DNA of 64,000 bases from Caenorhabditis elegans (lineage: Eukaryota; Nematoda; Chromadorea; Rhabditida; Rhabditidae): positions 10,044,001 to 10,108,000 of the forward strand of contig NC_003281.10 of NCBI RefSeq assembly GCF_000002985.6, given 5' to 3'. Made by a program: the position numbers and the translations under genes. The notes beneath the pieces are model-generated. The model was given only the letters and a program-made list of their open reading frames with translations, searched no databases and was not told the DNA's origin. Below, piece by piece: positions 37,513 to 49,644 of this stretch (positions are counted from its first letter, which is position 1; each line of letters opens with the position of its first letter).

Positions 37513-39281
37513 TTAGCCCATTCGCTGTTTCTTCTCGGCAATTTTCAGTTGAATCAGCTCTTTGTAGTCGTTAATTTCATCGCGAAGCATTTGATTCTGC
37601 TCGACGAGCTTCCGAAATTTGGTCTTGAAGTTCATGGGAAGGTCGTCTTTGTCGAGGTCTTCAAGCATATATTTTTCCGGGAAATCTGAAAATATATTGA
37701 CTTTTTTTCTGAATACTGTAATCCAAGGTATTTTGGAAACTGTAATTATCTAAAAAGTGTTTACCTTTCAATTCTTTTCCACCTTTGGCATTGCTTTCCG
37801 ATGTTTGCCGAGTTTTGGATTTCTTGACAGCCTGAAATTGGAAACATTAAAATTTGAAAAACCAAAACGTTTAATTTCAGTGTGATAATCTTTTTTAATC
37901 AAAAATTAATATGGAAAGGTATATTAATTTTTGATTTAAAAAGTTTACACTGAAATTAACAGGCTCAATTATTTCACAGAAATCCTCGTCCGAGTCGTTA
38001 CGGATCTCTGGTTTGACTCGTGTAAGCGTCGGAGTCTCTGCTTTTGGCTCTCTTTTAAGTGATGCTTCTGGTTTAACACTGACAGTTGGTTTGGCTTTGT
38101 TCTGTAACATTTTTATAAAAAAGATTCTGAAAATTCTTGGAAAACTTACAACTCTCAAGTCGTCAAAAGCTTTTTTATACATATTCCGTTGATAAAACTT
38201 CAGCTCGCCGTCGACTCCGAAGTTTACGTAGCAATGGTGCCTGAAATTAAATAGTTCCGAAATGAAGCTGAGTAGGGAATTTTGTTGTTCGCCAAATTAT
38301 ACCTGATTGTGTGAAGCGCAAAATATCCAATAAAATTGGTAATTGAACGGGATACATTGTCGTTAAAGCCAGGAAAATTCGGAGGACTTTCTGGAAGAAA
38401 TCTGACGACTTCTGAAATTCTTTTTTTTAAACCATGTTCTGAGAAACTGGAATCTTACCGTATTTGACATTCTTTTCAATGTCACTTCCAATCTCTTCAT
38501 CTCTACTTCGACTGTCTACAAGCGATGTGATGAGTCCTTTTAGCACATTTCGAATCTGAAAATTATATAATTAATTAATTGTTAAATTGTATTAAATAAA
38601 AATTCCTGTTTTAAGCTCGAGATTCAAATAGTATGAAATTTTGCTCATTTTTCTTCTTTTTATAATAAAAATTATGTTTTTTCATCAGCTTAAACAAAAA
38701 TCAACATTTTTCGACAAACCTCTTTAGGATTAAAGATAGGTTCCAGAACTTCTTTCAGAATTGATGAAACAAATCGATATAGTTCTGCCTCAGTCGCTGA
38801 TCCATTGCTGAAATTAAAAGATTATTTAAATAATTTAATTTTAAAACTATATACTTCATGTATTCTTTTGCATCATGATAAACACGTGAAGCGGATTCGG
38901 CGATGAGTTGTGATGAATCAACGCATTTTGAGTAAATTGGAAGATCCAAAAGCCCGAATTTTCTGAAAAATGTTTTAATTTGAGTGAAAATTCTAGTAAA
39001 TTTTCTTACTTTGCTTTCTCACTGAACGAATTCGCCTCCGAGTTCTGCTGCACTTTCTGAACCTTCGGATTTATTTCTTCGCCAAGTGTTTCATAAAATG
39101 AAATGAGAGTTTGAATATCAGCTTGTTTCCATGTATAATTCGACATTATTATGTGATAGATACAAGCCAGCTTATGATAAAACACCATTTGAATTATGGA
39201 CTCATTGGCATTTGTCTCGGTTTCCGGATCCAGTACTTCTTTCGGCTGCCACGCATCAGTAAAATATGTTGTATCCGACAT
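37513..39281 (-). CDS. Unrecognised protein with C-terminal coiled coil
   Basis: Nine exons (39010-39281, 38855-38962, 38720-38807, 38459-38555, 38303-38411, 38150-38240, 37949-38101, 37765-37831, 37513-37685) sum to 385 residues in one frame. The N-terminal two thirds are helical with no signal or membrane segment. Residues about 255-305 are charged and contain KPEASLKREPKAE and an acidic NDSDEDFCEIIEP, possibly a SUMO-type or phospho-rich linker. The last 50 residues (FKTKFRKLVEQNQMLRDEIN and on) form a coiled coil. It is probably nuclear. I know no family for it. A hairpin overlaps its seventh exon's donor. Confidence 0.78.
37871..37959. repeat. Hairpin straddling a splice donor
   Basis: The arms TTAATTTCAGTGT...AATCAAAAATTAATAT and its reverse complement flank the 8-base loop GGAAAGGT; the pairing is broken only around 37884-37890. 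The right arm includes the last bases of the exon and the GTAAAC donor, and the left arm carries a mirrored TTTCAG. Confidence 0.8.
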
Positions 39282-39640
39282 TAGAGCTGAAATATGAAAC
39301 AATTAATTTATGGATTTTGTTGAAACTATCAGTTTTAAAAATAAGTGTAATAATTTAAATTGTTTTTTAAATCAAAAAATAAAGCTGAAGAGAAAGTGCT
39401 ACCATAAACTTTTTTCTCGCGGTGAGACCAATCCTTTAAAAAATCTGTGCGCCTTTAATCTATGAGCTTGCGTCTCACATCGTCTCTCAACCAGAATAAA
39501 GTTTGTCTGTTTTTTTAATAAATATTATAAATTACGCATAAATTTTCACTGTTTCTGTTCATTTTTTATGACCAAACTATAGGCTTCTTACCGAACGAAA
39601 TCTCACTTTTTCCCTAAATATATCAACTTTCAGACTACCA

Positions 39641-40340
39641 ATGTCAATGGAGCAATTAGCAGGTGCTTGTGGAGAACTGAAACGCGTTGTTCAACAGGTT
39701 ATGGATCAAAATCAGGATTTGCTGAAGAAGTTGGAAGAAAAAAGTTGGAAATCGGAAGATTGGAGTTGAAATGGGAGAGAAAGTTAGACTCGCTCGATTT
39801 GTTCGTTCGACGCAAATTCGAGAAGATTTTGTTTCCAAACGGAAACAAATCCAGCAGAAAGAAAGCGAATTTGGATAAAAATCGAAATATTGCCACAAAA
39901 GTTGCGAATCGATTCGAGTTGTCGTTAAATCAACCTGTACATTTCTCTCAAACTAATCCAGTAAGCTTTGATTTTTTATAAGTCTTATGAATTTACAATT
40001 ATAATTTCAGAAATCTACTCCTGAGCCACCGTGCACTTCATCGAGTGGAGCAGGGGATTGTCATGAAAACTTGCCGGCTGATGGATACCCTATTGAAAAT
40101 GATGACGGAATGGGTGAACCTGCCAGAATGCTCGGGAAAATTAAAAAGCCAAGGGTGAGCTACTTAAAATTTTTTCAAGTTCATAAAACCTTTTTTCAGA
40201 GCCGCCTGGAATGCATCTTCTGCAAAGATAGCCACACGAGATCCATTGTGAATTGTCCAAATATTCGAAAAATCTCGGATCGGACGAATATTCTTATTGT
40301 GCAAGGAAGGTGCTTGAACTGTTTGCAGTCAGCCGATTAG
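39641..40340 (+). CDS. Coiled-coil zinc-knuckle gene 1, broken or partial copy
   Basis: The acceptor ACTTTCAG lies 7 bp before the ATG. The first frame gives a coiled coil (MSMEQLAGACGELKRVV and on) but stops at about 39769. One base out of phase, after a run of six A at about 39742, the helix continues (KKLEIGRLELKWERKLDS) to the donor at 39961. Two more exons (about 40012-40155 and 40200-40340) carry a Pro/Ser linker and one CxxC-H-C knuckle (CIFCKDSHTRS) ending at CLNC. The later knuckles present in its relatives are missing. Either a base was lost in the A run or a non-obvious splice is used. It may be transcribed together with the next copy. Confidence 0.55.
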
Positions 40341-41266
40341 AGCAGTTGCAGAAGAATACAAACAGCTTGAGAAAAATTGATAATACAGAGAAGCAACGCA
40401 AAGCAAAGAAAACAGATGTACGAGTTGGTCGAAAATTCGATGCTCTTCGAAACTTTATCGAGAGAAACATTGAAGAGGTGGCTAGAGATGAGCCAATTTC
40501 TGAACAAAAGGTCAATCATCGTAGCGAATTTTCAGAGCAAATCATCTTTGGTGATTATGAGAGAGGTGAATAAAATTTTTTTTTAGATCAAGGGTGTCAA
40601 GTCCCGTTTGTCCCGTTTATTGAGCGTTTTCACGGGAACGTCCCGCTGTCCCGGTTTTGTAATTTTTACGAGACATTGACACCCTTGTTTCAGATGAGTA
40701 AATCACGTAAATTTGTTTTTTTTATTTCAGGGCCAACATTTTTGACCGGAAATCTGGTTTCATCCGGGCTTTCTACGTTTACAATGGATTCGGAGGTGTG
40801 AATTTACAGAGCTAACTTAGAATTCAACTAACTATTTTCAGGTCTCTAACGATTCATTCGGAATCCCGGGAACGATGCCGTCACCAAAATATCTTGTCTC
40901 TCCAATCAGTAACCCTACATTTTCGAACAAGAAAACGCGCCTTATTCGACAGTGTCATCAACTCCACTCGAGGTTAGTATTAAAAAAATTCCTAATTTTT
41001 AAAAATCACTTTTCCAGAAATTGTGCGTATTTTGTGGAAATGAGCATCTTTCAATAGTTTGCACGTACTATAAAAGCCACATCGACCGCAGAAACATCTT
41101 GATTTCTAAGAAGAAATGTCTCGATTGTGCAAAGCCCCGAGAGGAGTGCCAAGATGGAGGGAAATGTGAAAAGGCTCCTCGATACTGTCATCGTTGTAAA
41201 ACCGACTCACACATGAACATTTTGTGCCCGGAGATGTTTCCAGAAGTTATCGTCATTGATGATTGA
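40325..41266 (+). CDS. Coiled-coil zinc-knuckle gene 2 (start not found)
   Basis: An open helix-rich exon (about 40325-40565) has no ATG in frame. It joins 40732-40796, then 40843 to about 40980, then 41020-41266. The last exon holds the knuckles CVFCGNEHLSIVC, CLDCAK, and CHRCKTDSHMNILC, ending in CPEMFPEV. The helix begins exactly where copy 1 stops, so this is either a duplicate that lost its first exon or the 3' half of one fused gene. An AATAAA follows at about 41311. CCHC knuckles bind single-stranded RNA or DNA in related proteins. Confidence 0.65.
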
Positions 41267-41402
41267 GCTGTCACTAACTAGCAAATTCTGAATGTTTTCT
41301 TTTCTACTGAAATAAACCCTCAATTGTTTGAAACTCTTGATTTCTTACTCACGATATTTCAGGCAAAACTATTACTCATTTAAAAATCTTTTAGTGTGAC
41401 TC

Positions 41403-42064
41403 ATGGCTCTATGTGAAAACGTCATTATCGATGCACTTTATAAAGAGCTGATCAGTTTGAAGCGAAGAAAGATAGCGAGAAGAAAAGAAATTCTGAAGTA
41501 TGCCCAACGAATTGCTAGATCATCGGGAGCTTTTACAAAGATGGTGAGGTTTGAAATAAACGTCACATTACATGGGTCCTGCCACGATAAAAATGAGTTA
41601 CAGTAACCCATTGTCAGCGTGACGAGACCTAATGTTTGACAAAAACCCATCTTTAGACGTATACGTAGTCCTGTTTGCAATTTCAGATTCAAATTGGGGA
41701 CTCGGGAAACCGAATGCCAACTGCTATAGAGAGCGAATACAATTTCAACTTCAGCAACGATGATATCAGCACTGAGATCCATCACAACGAAGAACCAACA
41801 TCGAAGCCAGTGTCGTCGGAGACTTGTAAATTCTGTGGGAACAGACATTCTACAGATGAATGTACTGAATACACAACAGGCGAATCTCGTCGAGCACGTC
41901 TACAGAAGCTTCTCCTGTGCGTGTTTTGCTTCAAACAGGCTCACCCGTCGAAATTCGAGTGTGCTCGTCAACAGATGAATGTCAAGTGCTGCAGATGTTT
42001 GCGATTCGTACACCATCATGTTGCATGTGACCCACATACGAAGAAGTTTCAAATTAACTGGTAA
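41403..42064 (+). CDS. Coiled-coil zinc-knuckle gene 3
   Basis: Two exons (41403-41543 and 41687-42064) give 172 residues. A basic helix (ELISLKRRKIARRKEILKYA) comes first, then a polar linker, then CKFCGNRHSTDEC, CVFCFKQAHPSKFEC and CCRCLRFVHHHVAC. The last is an exact C-x2-C-x4-H-x4-C knuckle. The acceptor TATTTCAG about 40 bp upstream, about 50 bp after the previous gene's AATAAA, is the spacing of a downstream operon gene (SL2-type). A nucleic-acid-binding role is inferred from the knuckles. Confidence 0.8.
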
Positions 42065-42302
42065 CCGTTTGAAACTATATAGTTGACTGAAATAAAATTC
42101 TAATTTTTCAGATGTACTTCTCACTCAAAGGACAAAACTGAATAAATAATTCTTAATTTTTCGAAATTTTATAATCCGAATGAAATCTTACTTTTTACTT
42201 GCATAATAATATTTCCCTCTACCTCGTTGATTCGATTCATACTTCAATTATTAAATCCCCTTATTCAACCTTAAATTAGTTGCAGATTAAATATCATAAA
42301 TT

Positions 42303-43060
42303 ATGCAAACATCCGCTCAAAAGGTTATTCAAGACTTGACCAATCGAGTACAAGCCGAGAAAGAAGAATTAGAACAACTTGAAAGAGAACGAGATTTGTG
42401 GAAGTACAATGCACAAATGAATGACAAGGAGGCTTTACGTGGAAATGAGAGAAAAAAGGTATGCGTATACCAAATTATGCAATTTTTGCCACAAAAATAC
42501 GGTCTCAACACGAGCTAAATTTCGCAGCTACCGTAACACAAACATGCAGTATCTGCCCTATTTGTGCCACAAAAATCGCGAAATTTGACTAATTAATCAA
42601 TAGGTTCAAAATTTCAGAATATCATGAAAAAAGGAGGCCCATTATGCTATTTTTGCAACAAGAATCATGTCCCTTCACTGTGTAGAACGTACCCAGACGG
42701 AATTTCTCGTCAGAAAAGTTTGGAAAATCAAGGAAAATGCATCAAATGTCTCAAAATTGGCCACCAAAACGGAGACAATTTTTGCGAAAAACATCACATT
42801 GTGTGTAGAACTTGCCAACAATCACATGTGAAGGCAGTTTGTCCAATTTTATATCCGAAAAAGGTAAATTTCATCCGGTGGAGTTGGAGAAAGTTCATAT
42901 AATGTTTTTTTTACAGGACACTCCACCTAAAATATTGCGGGCTCGCAGACGTTCTCTAATTCGTGCACAGAAGAAAAAAGACTTCCAGGAGCCAGAAAAC
43001 AAGCACGAGCAACTTACGAGCACAAAGGCGCCATGCCAGGAAAATTGGAGTGATTTCTAA
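42303..43060 (+). CDS. Coiled-coil zinc-knuckle gene 4
   Basis: Three exons (42303-42458, 42618-42863, 42917-43060) give 181 residues. The order is coiled coil (RVQAEKEELEQLERERD), then CYFCNKNHVPSLC, then CIKCLKIGHQ with a distal C, then CRTCQQSHVKAVC followed by PILYPKK, then a basic tail (RARRRSLIRAQKKK). The spacing resembles the zinc-knuckle region of BEL/Pao gag proteins. A TTGCAG acceptor lies about 15 bp before the ATG. It is the best preserved of the four. It is convergent with the next gene. Confidence 0.82.
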
Positions 43061-43405
43061 ACGACTAACTATTCTCACTCATATATCAAGCACCCAAAGT
43101 GTTTCCTTCTTCTCAGTAATTTATCATTAAAGTTTCGAGAAAGCCAACCGTAATAAACCGATTTTCAATTCATAGATAATCTTTATTAGCTATGAAACAG
43201 CTCAATGGTTATAATCAGTGGAAAAAATATTAAAAGTTTATTGAAATCAAATCGATTAAAAAACAGATTTTGATATGGAACATGATGTGCATAGAAAATG
43301 AAAACATGCGTTATCGCAGTTTGAAAGGGAATAAACAAATACAGCTTAAAATACGAATGAATTGTAGATCTGCCGGAGATTCTAATACTATTCACAGTTG
43401 AATTA

Positions 43406-44585
43406 CTAATTGAAGAATTCGTCGAATTCGTTTTCGGTGACCACTTCTTCCGTCGATATGTCACTAGCGTCACGACTGCTTGAATCTGCCGTGCCAACAA
43501 AAAGAGACGAATTGTCACCATCAGACAAGGATTCTTCATCTGATTCATCTGACAAAGCTTGCGGGTCTGAAATTAAGATTCGATTGTTGTCAATTGAATT
43601 GAATAATTTAATACCAACCACCATAGTGTTCTCGATACCATCGTCGAACACTCATCTGCTTGGATAACACAGGAACATGCTTCAACTGATTCCCAGCATC
43701 TTGTTTATTCTTGGACTCTTCAATGGCATGAGCAATTCCTTCCGCGACCCGTTCCGTGTTATTGCTGTGACTTCTGAAATCATCGATTTTCAGATTGTGC
43801 ACATCTGAAAAAAAAAACTATTAATAACGAGTCGAAATAATCAAATAAATTACCGATGGCTACACCAATCTCCCTGATGATGTCTTGTCGCAGCACATGC
43901 TCAATTCTTTTCGTTTTCAAAGAATCCATATTGTGGCTCAATTCACGAAACTTTCGCATCCTGCAACATTTAGTAATTATATTTATATTCGTTATCAACA
44001 ACAGCTTACCACTCGACGTCTTTGAACAATTCTCTCCATTCCATCAACTGCTGCGTGACAAATGAAACCAACACATCCGGCAATCGATGACTCTCAACAA
44101 CTGCAGCAACGTCACGGAGATCCTCGAATCGAAAGCAATCCATGACATCATCGCTGCGGTTCATAAGCTCTTTGTAGAAGGATCTCCAATATGTTTGTGA
44201 CCTGAAGTAGACATCGAGAGTGTTGGATTCCTTGTGAAAACGTTTTATCTTCTTTTTCAGCGGGCAAAGTATTTGCATTTCAATCTCTGAAAAACAAAAG
44301 TATAAATTGAAAATTTCAGAAAAAATTCAAACTCACTATCCAAGTGATCGATTGCGGTTTTGGCAGATCGAAGAAACTTTTGAAACTCTCTGTCATAGTT
44401 TGTCTTCAATTTTGAGACGTGAGGAGTGTAGAAACCTGAAATATAAAGAATTAGAGATTCCGCTAAATCTTTTATTGATAAAACATACCAGAGGCGGAAT
44501 GTGCCCTGTGCGTTTGCCGACCCATGGGTATCGGAGTTCCTGGCATTTGCTGCCTTTGCCGTTTTGCTTTTACCGGTGTGTTCAT
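43406..44585 (-). CDS. Unrecognised protein, third gene of a probable operon
   Basis: Six exons (44489-44585, 44337-44435, 44010-44286, 43854-43960, 43622-43804 with an uncertain donor, 43406-43566) give about 307 residues. The basic N-terminus (KAKRQRQQMPGTP) could be a nuclear signal. The middle is helical. The last about 55 residues are Ser/Asp/Glu-rich (DESDEESLSDGD). The acceptor CAATTTAG touches the ATG, and the TFIIH p44 gene ends 268 bp upstream with an AATAAA at about 44770, so it is likely SL2-spliced. I recognise no domain. Confidence 0.77.
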
Positions 44586-44853
44586 CTAAATTGTACAAAA
44601 ATTGACCAAATGAAGCAAAAAAACAACGAAGAAAGCTATGTATTTAAGATAAAAATTAATTTTAACAGTGTAATTGGCGCCCGAATACCCGCTTGTTCAA
44701 TTTTCGTTTCGAGACCCACGACTGGAAGATGGGCACGCACCTTGAAATGTAGATTTACGGAGCCGATCGATTTATTTTAGAATTTTTATAAAAAAGATGA
44801 AATAAAACCCGTCCGAAAAGTGAGAGAACGTGAGTAATTTAAAAAAAGAGATA

Positions 44854-46779
44854 TCAGTTGCATCCGGGGCATACGTGTAGAGACTCGTGAAGAAGAGTAT
44901 CACAATCGAGACAAAACACAAGCTGGCAACTACCACAGCGAAAACCTTCACCAGATAGACGAGTTTCACATGCGTAGCAGAATCTGAATATCTTAATTGT
45001 CTTATATATTTTTTTCTTAAATCTGACGTACCCTCGTGTCACTTCAATTTGCTCAAAAGCTGACAGCGGCTGAAGATGTCGAAACGCTCGAGCAAGCTGT
45101 GGAGCTGCGACAAGTGTAAGTTTGCAAACCGGGCATTCAGCTGGAATCGAGCAGTGACGTGCTCCGCACTGTGTACAAATGAATCCACGAGATGAGATTG
45201 GCTTCGTGTCAGGATGACTGAATTAGCAAAAATTAGCTTTAAAAGAAGTTCATTTAAAAAAACCTCACCAAACACAAAACGATCTTGTTGTAATCAGCTC
45301 GTGGTGTGGAAATCCAACATGAATTGCGTTGCATTCACTCGATTTTGCTGAGGACGGTGGGAGTGTATGCTTTGAGAATAAAAGTTGCAGATGGTCAGGG
45401 TCAAGAGCTACGGAATATTCTCCTGTAAATCATTATTTTGGAAAAGTTTATTTTAAAGAATAAAATAAAAATCACCTTTCGTTGCTTTAGCCATTTCCTT
45501 GCAAACGAACATTTCAGCAGACAGTCCAATAGCAGAACAACGAATATTCATTCGCTTCATTGTCTTGAAAATGTTACAGATTAGAAAAATCTACTTTTTT
45601 AGTCAAATAACCTCAATAGTGCTGTAAATATTTCCAGGATCAATTGTTGAAAGTGCTGATATAACGAGAACAACTTCTCGTGATACATGACCCGGCATTC
45701 CTCTAAAAATCAATATTTTATATTCTGAAAACGATTTTTAACTTACTTCAGGTTGGCACAAGCTAATTGAAGAGCGTTTTGAAGAGAAAAATCGCCACCA
45801 CAGAAAGCTTCAGTTAGTGTGTTCAGCGATTCTTTTAGCACACGAATATTTCCTGAAATCCGTTGAAAAAAAAATTGAAAATCTCGAATATTGAGTCTAA
45901 CCTGTCATCATTGTCAACCGATCTGCTTTACGATCTTTACAAGTGATCAATCCAATCTGAGCAATTGGATTTTGCTCGAAGAATCTGTCCAGGAAGGTTT
46001 GTAGAGCCTGGAAACATTCAAATACATGTCAAATAAATCGTTTTTCTAACCTTCATAACAACTACAAATCTCGATGGAGGCATTGCCTTGCTCGTCATGA
46101 ATCGTGAGCAATCGATGACAATCATGACGTGGCGCATCTGAAATTAATTTGGAATTGCAATTTTGTAATTGATTTCATTTTATTGTGTTACAATTCCGAG
46201 GCGAATCCGTTCCGGTCTCTTCGTCAATCGGGCTTTTCGTTTGCTATCAGCCACGTATTTGGCAATTGATTTTTCGATAGATCCACCTTCATCTTCCACA
46301 AGGACATCATTGATGTTCAGGCCTGAAATTTAACTGATAATGGCTTATATTTCATAAATTTATTGAATAAGTGGTGATATTACTCGGAAACAAAAGTTTT
46401 GTAATTTTTGGGTCAAAAATACAGTCCAAAGTCTCGACACATCAATTTTTTGTTAAATTTTAAAATGTGTGAACCTTTAAAGAGTAATGTAATTTTAACC
46501 TTAAATAAAATATACGTTTTTTATCGAAAAGCTACGGAAAATGATTGAAATTCTTTAGCAAAAACAAGATTTTTCAATTCTAGTTTTTTGGGTATTAAAA
46601 TGTTTTCCGATATTTTGAAAAATAATGTTTTTACCATTTTTTCTCCTTTAATTTTCGTTTTTCGCTGTTTAATTTTTGATTTTTTTAGACATTTTCTGAA
46701 AATATTGTTAAAATTAAATTTCCAAACCTTCTGCATATCCTGCTTCCCAGGTGTAACCCTTCTGCTCATCATCATCCAT
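44854..46779 (-). CDS. gtf-2H2C: TFIIH subunit p44 (GTF2H2/Ssl1)
   Basis: A core subunit of the general transcription and repair factor TFIIH; p44 holds and activates the XPD helicase. Ten exons sum to 376 residues (human about 395). The N-terminal von Willebrand A-like (Ssl1) domain starts at MRHVMIVIDCSRFM. A first zinc site has CHPDTKP...CTQCGARHC and CPVC. The C-terminal C4/RING-like finger has CYACETRL, CGSCQLVFCLDCD, then CPGCN at the very end. The start at 46779 has TTTCAG 8 bp upstream. It lies between the SPOP-like gene and an unknown gene in the same orientation. Confidence 0.93.
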
Positions 46780-47203
46780 ATTTATCTGAAACCTAGTAAT
46801 ACTTTTCACCTTGAATCCGGCGCGCACTTATAGGAATCCACACTGATAATAATTTCATCAGATTTAAATTTAATCTGAAAAAAAAACAAAACAATGCAAC
46901 AAATGACGACGATTATTATTTGTTTTTTAAATTTTCTTTTTAAGCACATAATAAAAGCCACTTCCAGATGGGTGCGAAAAATGGGAAACCAGTAGACTAT
47001 GAAGTTCGAGGGGCATTCAAATAAAAAGGACACAGAAATAGAAAATTTAGCGAATTCAAGAAATAAAAAGAAAAAAAAATACAGAAACATACAGGAAGAA
47101 ACCCGTCGTATTGTGACATGATGCCTTGTGAGGGCATCAATCATAGATGACTACAATTCAAGTATGGGGGGGGGATAGAGATTCAAGACATTTCGATGAC
47201 AAA

Positions 47204-49078
47204 TCAATATGGACAATTGTGTTTCGGCCGTTTCTTGGGTGGCTGTACAAGCACTACGGGAGGAGTTTGCTGAGTTGCTAGTGCTCTAAAGACTTCTTCC
47301 AATAGTTTGGGATGGTCTCGAACGAGGTCTTCCCAGCCTTCTGTGTCCATTACCTGAAGAGCAAAACTATGAAAATTAAAATTATTTATTCGTCACACAC
47401 TCACCTCATTTGCATTAACATTGATAAAGTTGATAGAGTGAGCTCTGAGCTGAGATGCCGAGTACATATCAGCAAGCATCAGTGTCAAACTAGCATTATC
47501 CGTTGTCAGTTGATAACAGAGGGCTTGTTCGCACATTACCTGAAAATTTTGAATTTAAAAAAAAAAAAATTTAGAAATAAATGCTAGCCAGAGCAATTTC
47601 GCAGTACAGTTTTTAATGCATTTTTCGAGAAAAAGTCAGTCTAGGTAAATTAAATTGATGGAAATTGAAAATTCATTTAAAATGCGGATTTTTTGAAATT
47701 CTGATTGCTCTGTTAATAGAACTAAACCGTACTTTCAGTCGATCTAATTGATATTTATCAGCAGCTGCAATCAAACTTTGAGCCATTTGTTCAATGTATT
47801 TTGTCTGTCCTGTATACATGTAGACAAGAAGCTCACGCATAACTTCTGGCTCAATATCATCAACCGTTGTCATATTCGTGTCAGATTCCTGCATATGATG
47901 CTCGAACATTGCCGAGAAAACTCGCGACCGGGCAGCAAGAATTGCCTTGTGAATGTGAAAAGTCTGTGTTGGACTTCCTAGATCGGATTTGCAGACCAAT
48001 GTGAAATCGGAGAACTGTTTGTTGTCGAATAATCCGTACATATCATCTGCTAGTCGGCATGGTGGAACTTTGAAAAGTTGAGAAACATTTGTTTGTCCTG
48101 TCACGTTTACTGTTTCGGCTACCACAGACACCTGAAAATTGTTTTTGTTGATATTTTCGTGATTTCCAGCTATATTAATTGAGATTTTCTGTTTTTCTTT
48201 AATAAATTATTTGAAACACCGTTTTTAAATTTTTCAGACCGTTTTCCGGTTCGAAAAATGGAATAAAATTTTACCTAAAAATCGATAATTTCTCATGAAT
48301 TCTTTTGTGCCGAAAACAGTCTGGCAATGGACAAACTTTTTTTCTCCTTCATTTGCGGGGGAATTTAAATATATTTTTCTCATTTTATAATTTTTGGAAA
48401 ATTGAATTTTTTAATACCCACCTCACAAAATATGCTTAATCTATCTCCAGGAAGAAGCCCATTCGCCTCATCCAACAAAAAATCTCGTCGAATGAATTTT
48501 TTGAATCCCCAATCCTTTCCCTGTACAAATCGATAAGCCCGCTGTGATTCCATAGCTTTCGTCTCCTCTCGTTTCGCATTTAAAATTGAGAATTTGAATT
48601 TGGCGCGAACTTCCGACTTATTGCACTGAACAAGAAGCAAATAAAGTGATAGATAATCTCTTGATTCTTCATCAAGTCCTTTTGGATTGATCCTCAAACA
48701 CCATTTGAGTTTGTCATTGCATCCGGCGGAAAACGTGGAAGATTTCAGAACTTCGCCCATTTCTTCGCGGCAAAACGAGAAGTTATTGATTGTCCACATG
48801 TAGTTGAATTTTACCACTTTTACCTGAAACTTCGAAATTGGTTATGAAAGCATGATTTTAAAATTTTCTTTCTTAAATTACCTGGGTGTGACACCAATTT
48901 TCAGCAACCGGAAGAAGTGGATCTCCATGGCTCGCCGAAGAAGGGGATGGAGAAATTGATCGCCCGTGAGCAGAGTTTCCCGATCCACTCGAGACCTGAA
49001 ATAATAACAATTTCGTTTACAGTATTTGTAAATTAAATTTACACTTACCACTTCATCGTTACCCATGCCGACCTCCAT
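47204..49078 (-). CDS. bath-43: SPOP-like MATH-BTB protein (Cul3 substrate adaptor)
   Basis: Brings substrates to the Cullin-3 ubiquitin ligase. Six exons (49049-49078, 48882-48995, 48422-48823, 47733-48131, 47405-47539, 47204-47353) sum to 409 residues (human SPOP 374). A Ser-rich leader, then a MATH domain (about 49-185: [41 protein letters not shown]), then a BTB domain (about 210-310: [30 protein letters not shown]), then a BACK-like helix pair. The end is [10 protein letters not shown], a probable nuclear signal. The MATH residues that grip substrate degrons look retained. It is first in the operon; the 5' spacer is long and may hold untranslated exons. Confidence 0.93.
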
Positions 49079-49644
49079 CGAGACTAATCGATTTCTGCCT
49101 GCTTCGAGATCTCCAGTCGCCTTTTCCGGTTTATCTTAAATTCAAATATATTTATTTGTTAATTTTAACACAATAAATCTTCTAAATACGTTCAAGAAAA
49201 AGAGTTTTTTTTCTAAAAGAAAAAGCAATAAAAATGGGAGCTTGGGAAGATATAATTGTTCTGTGCAATCTGACGTGACGGTGTATGCACACTTGCCACG
49301 AGCTTTTTGCGAGGCAATTCAAAAATGATTTTGCAGCTCGAATTTGATAAATTTCAGAAAATAACTCGAATATTTACTTATGAAACAGTGAGAATTCAGG
49401 AAATAGGGTTCATCGGAAACAAAGAAGCAAAAGAAGAAGGTCGCAACGGTTATTAACCCGCATTGAATGAGAATAAACACGCAACGATGTAAATCCAAAT
49501 GGATCTATAGAAATCTACCGAATTCACGGACGTCATGGCCATGAAATATACACATCTGTTTCGGAACCAGGTGCAAAAAATTTAGAATTCAGATTGGGTT
49601 TTATAAGAGGACAAAGAAACGACGCACAATTGCGTTTTGCACAA

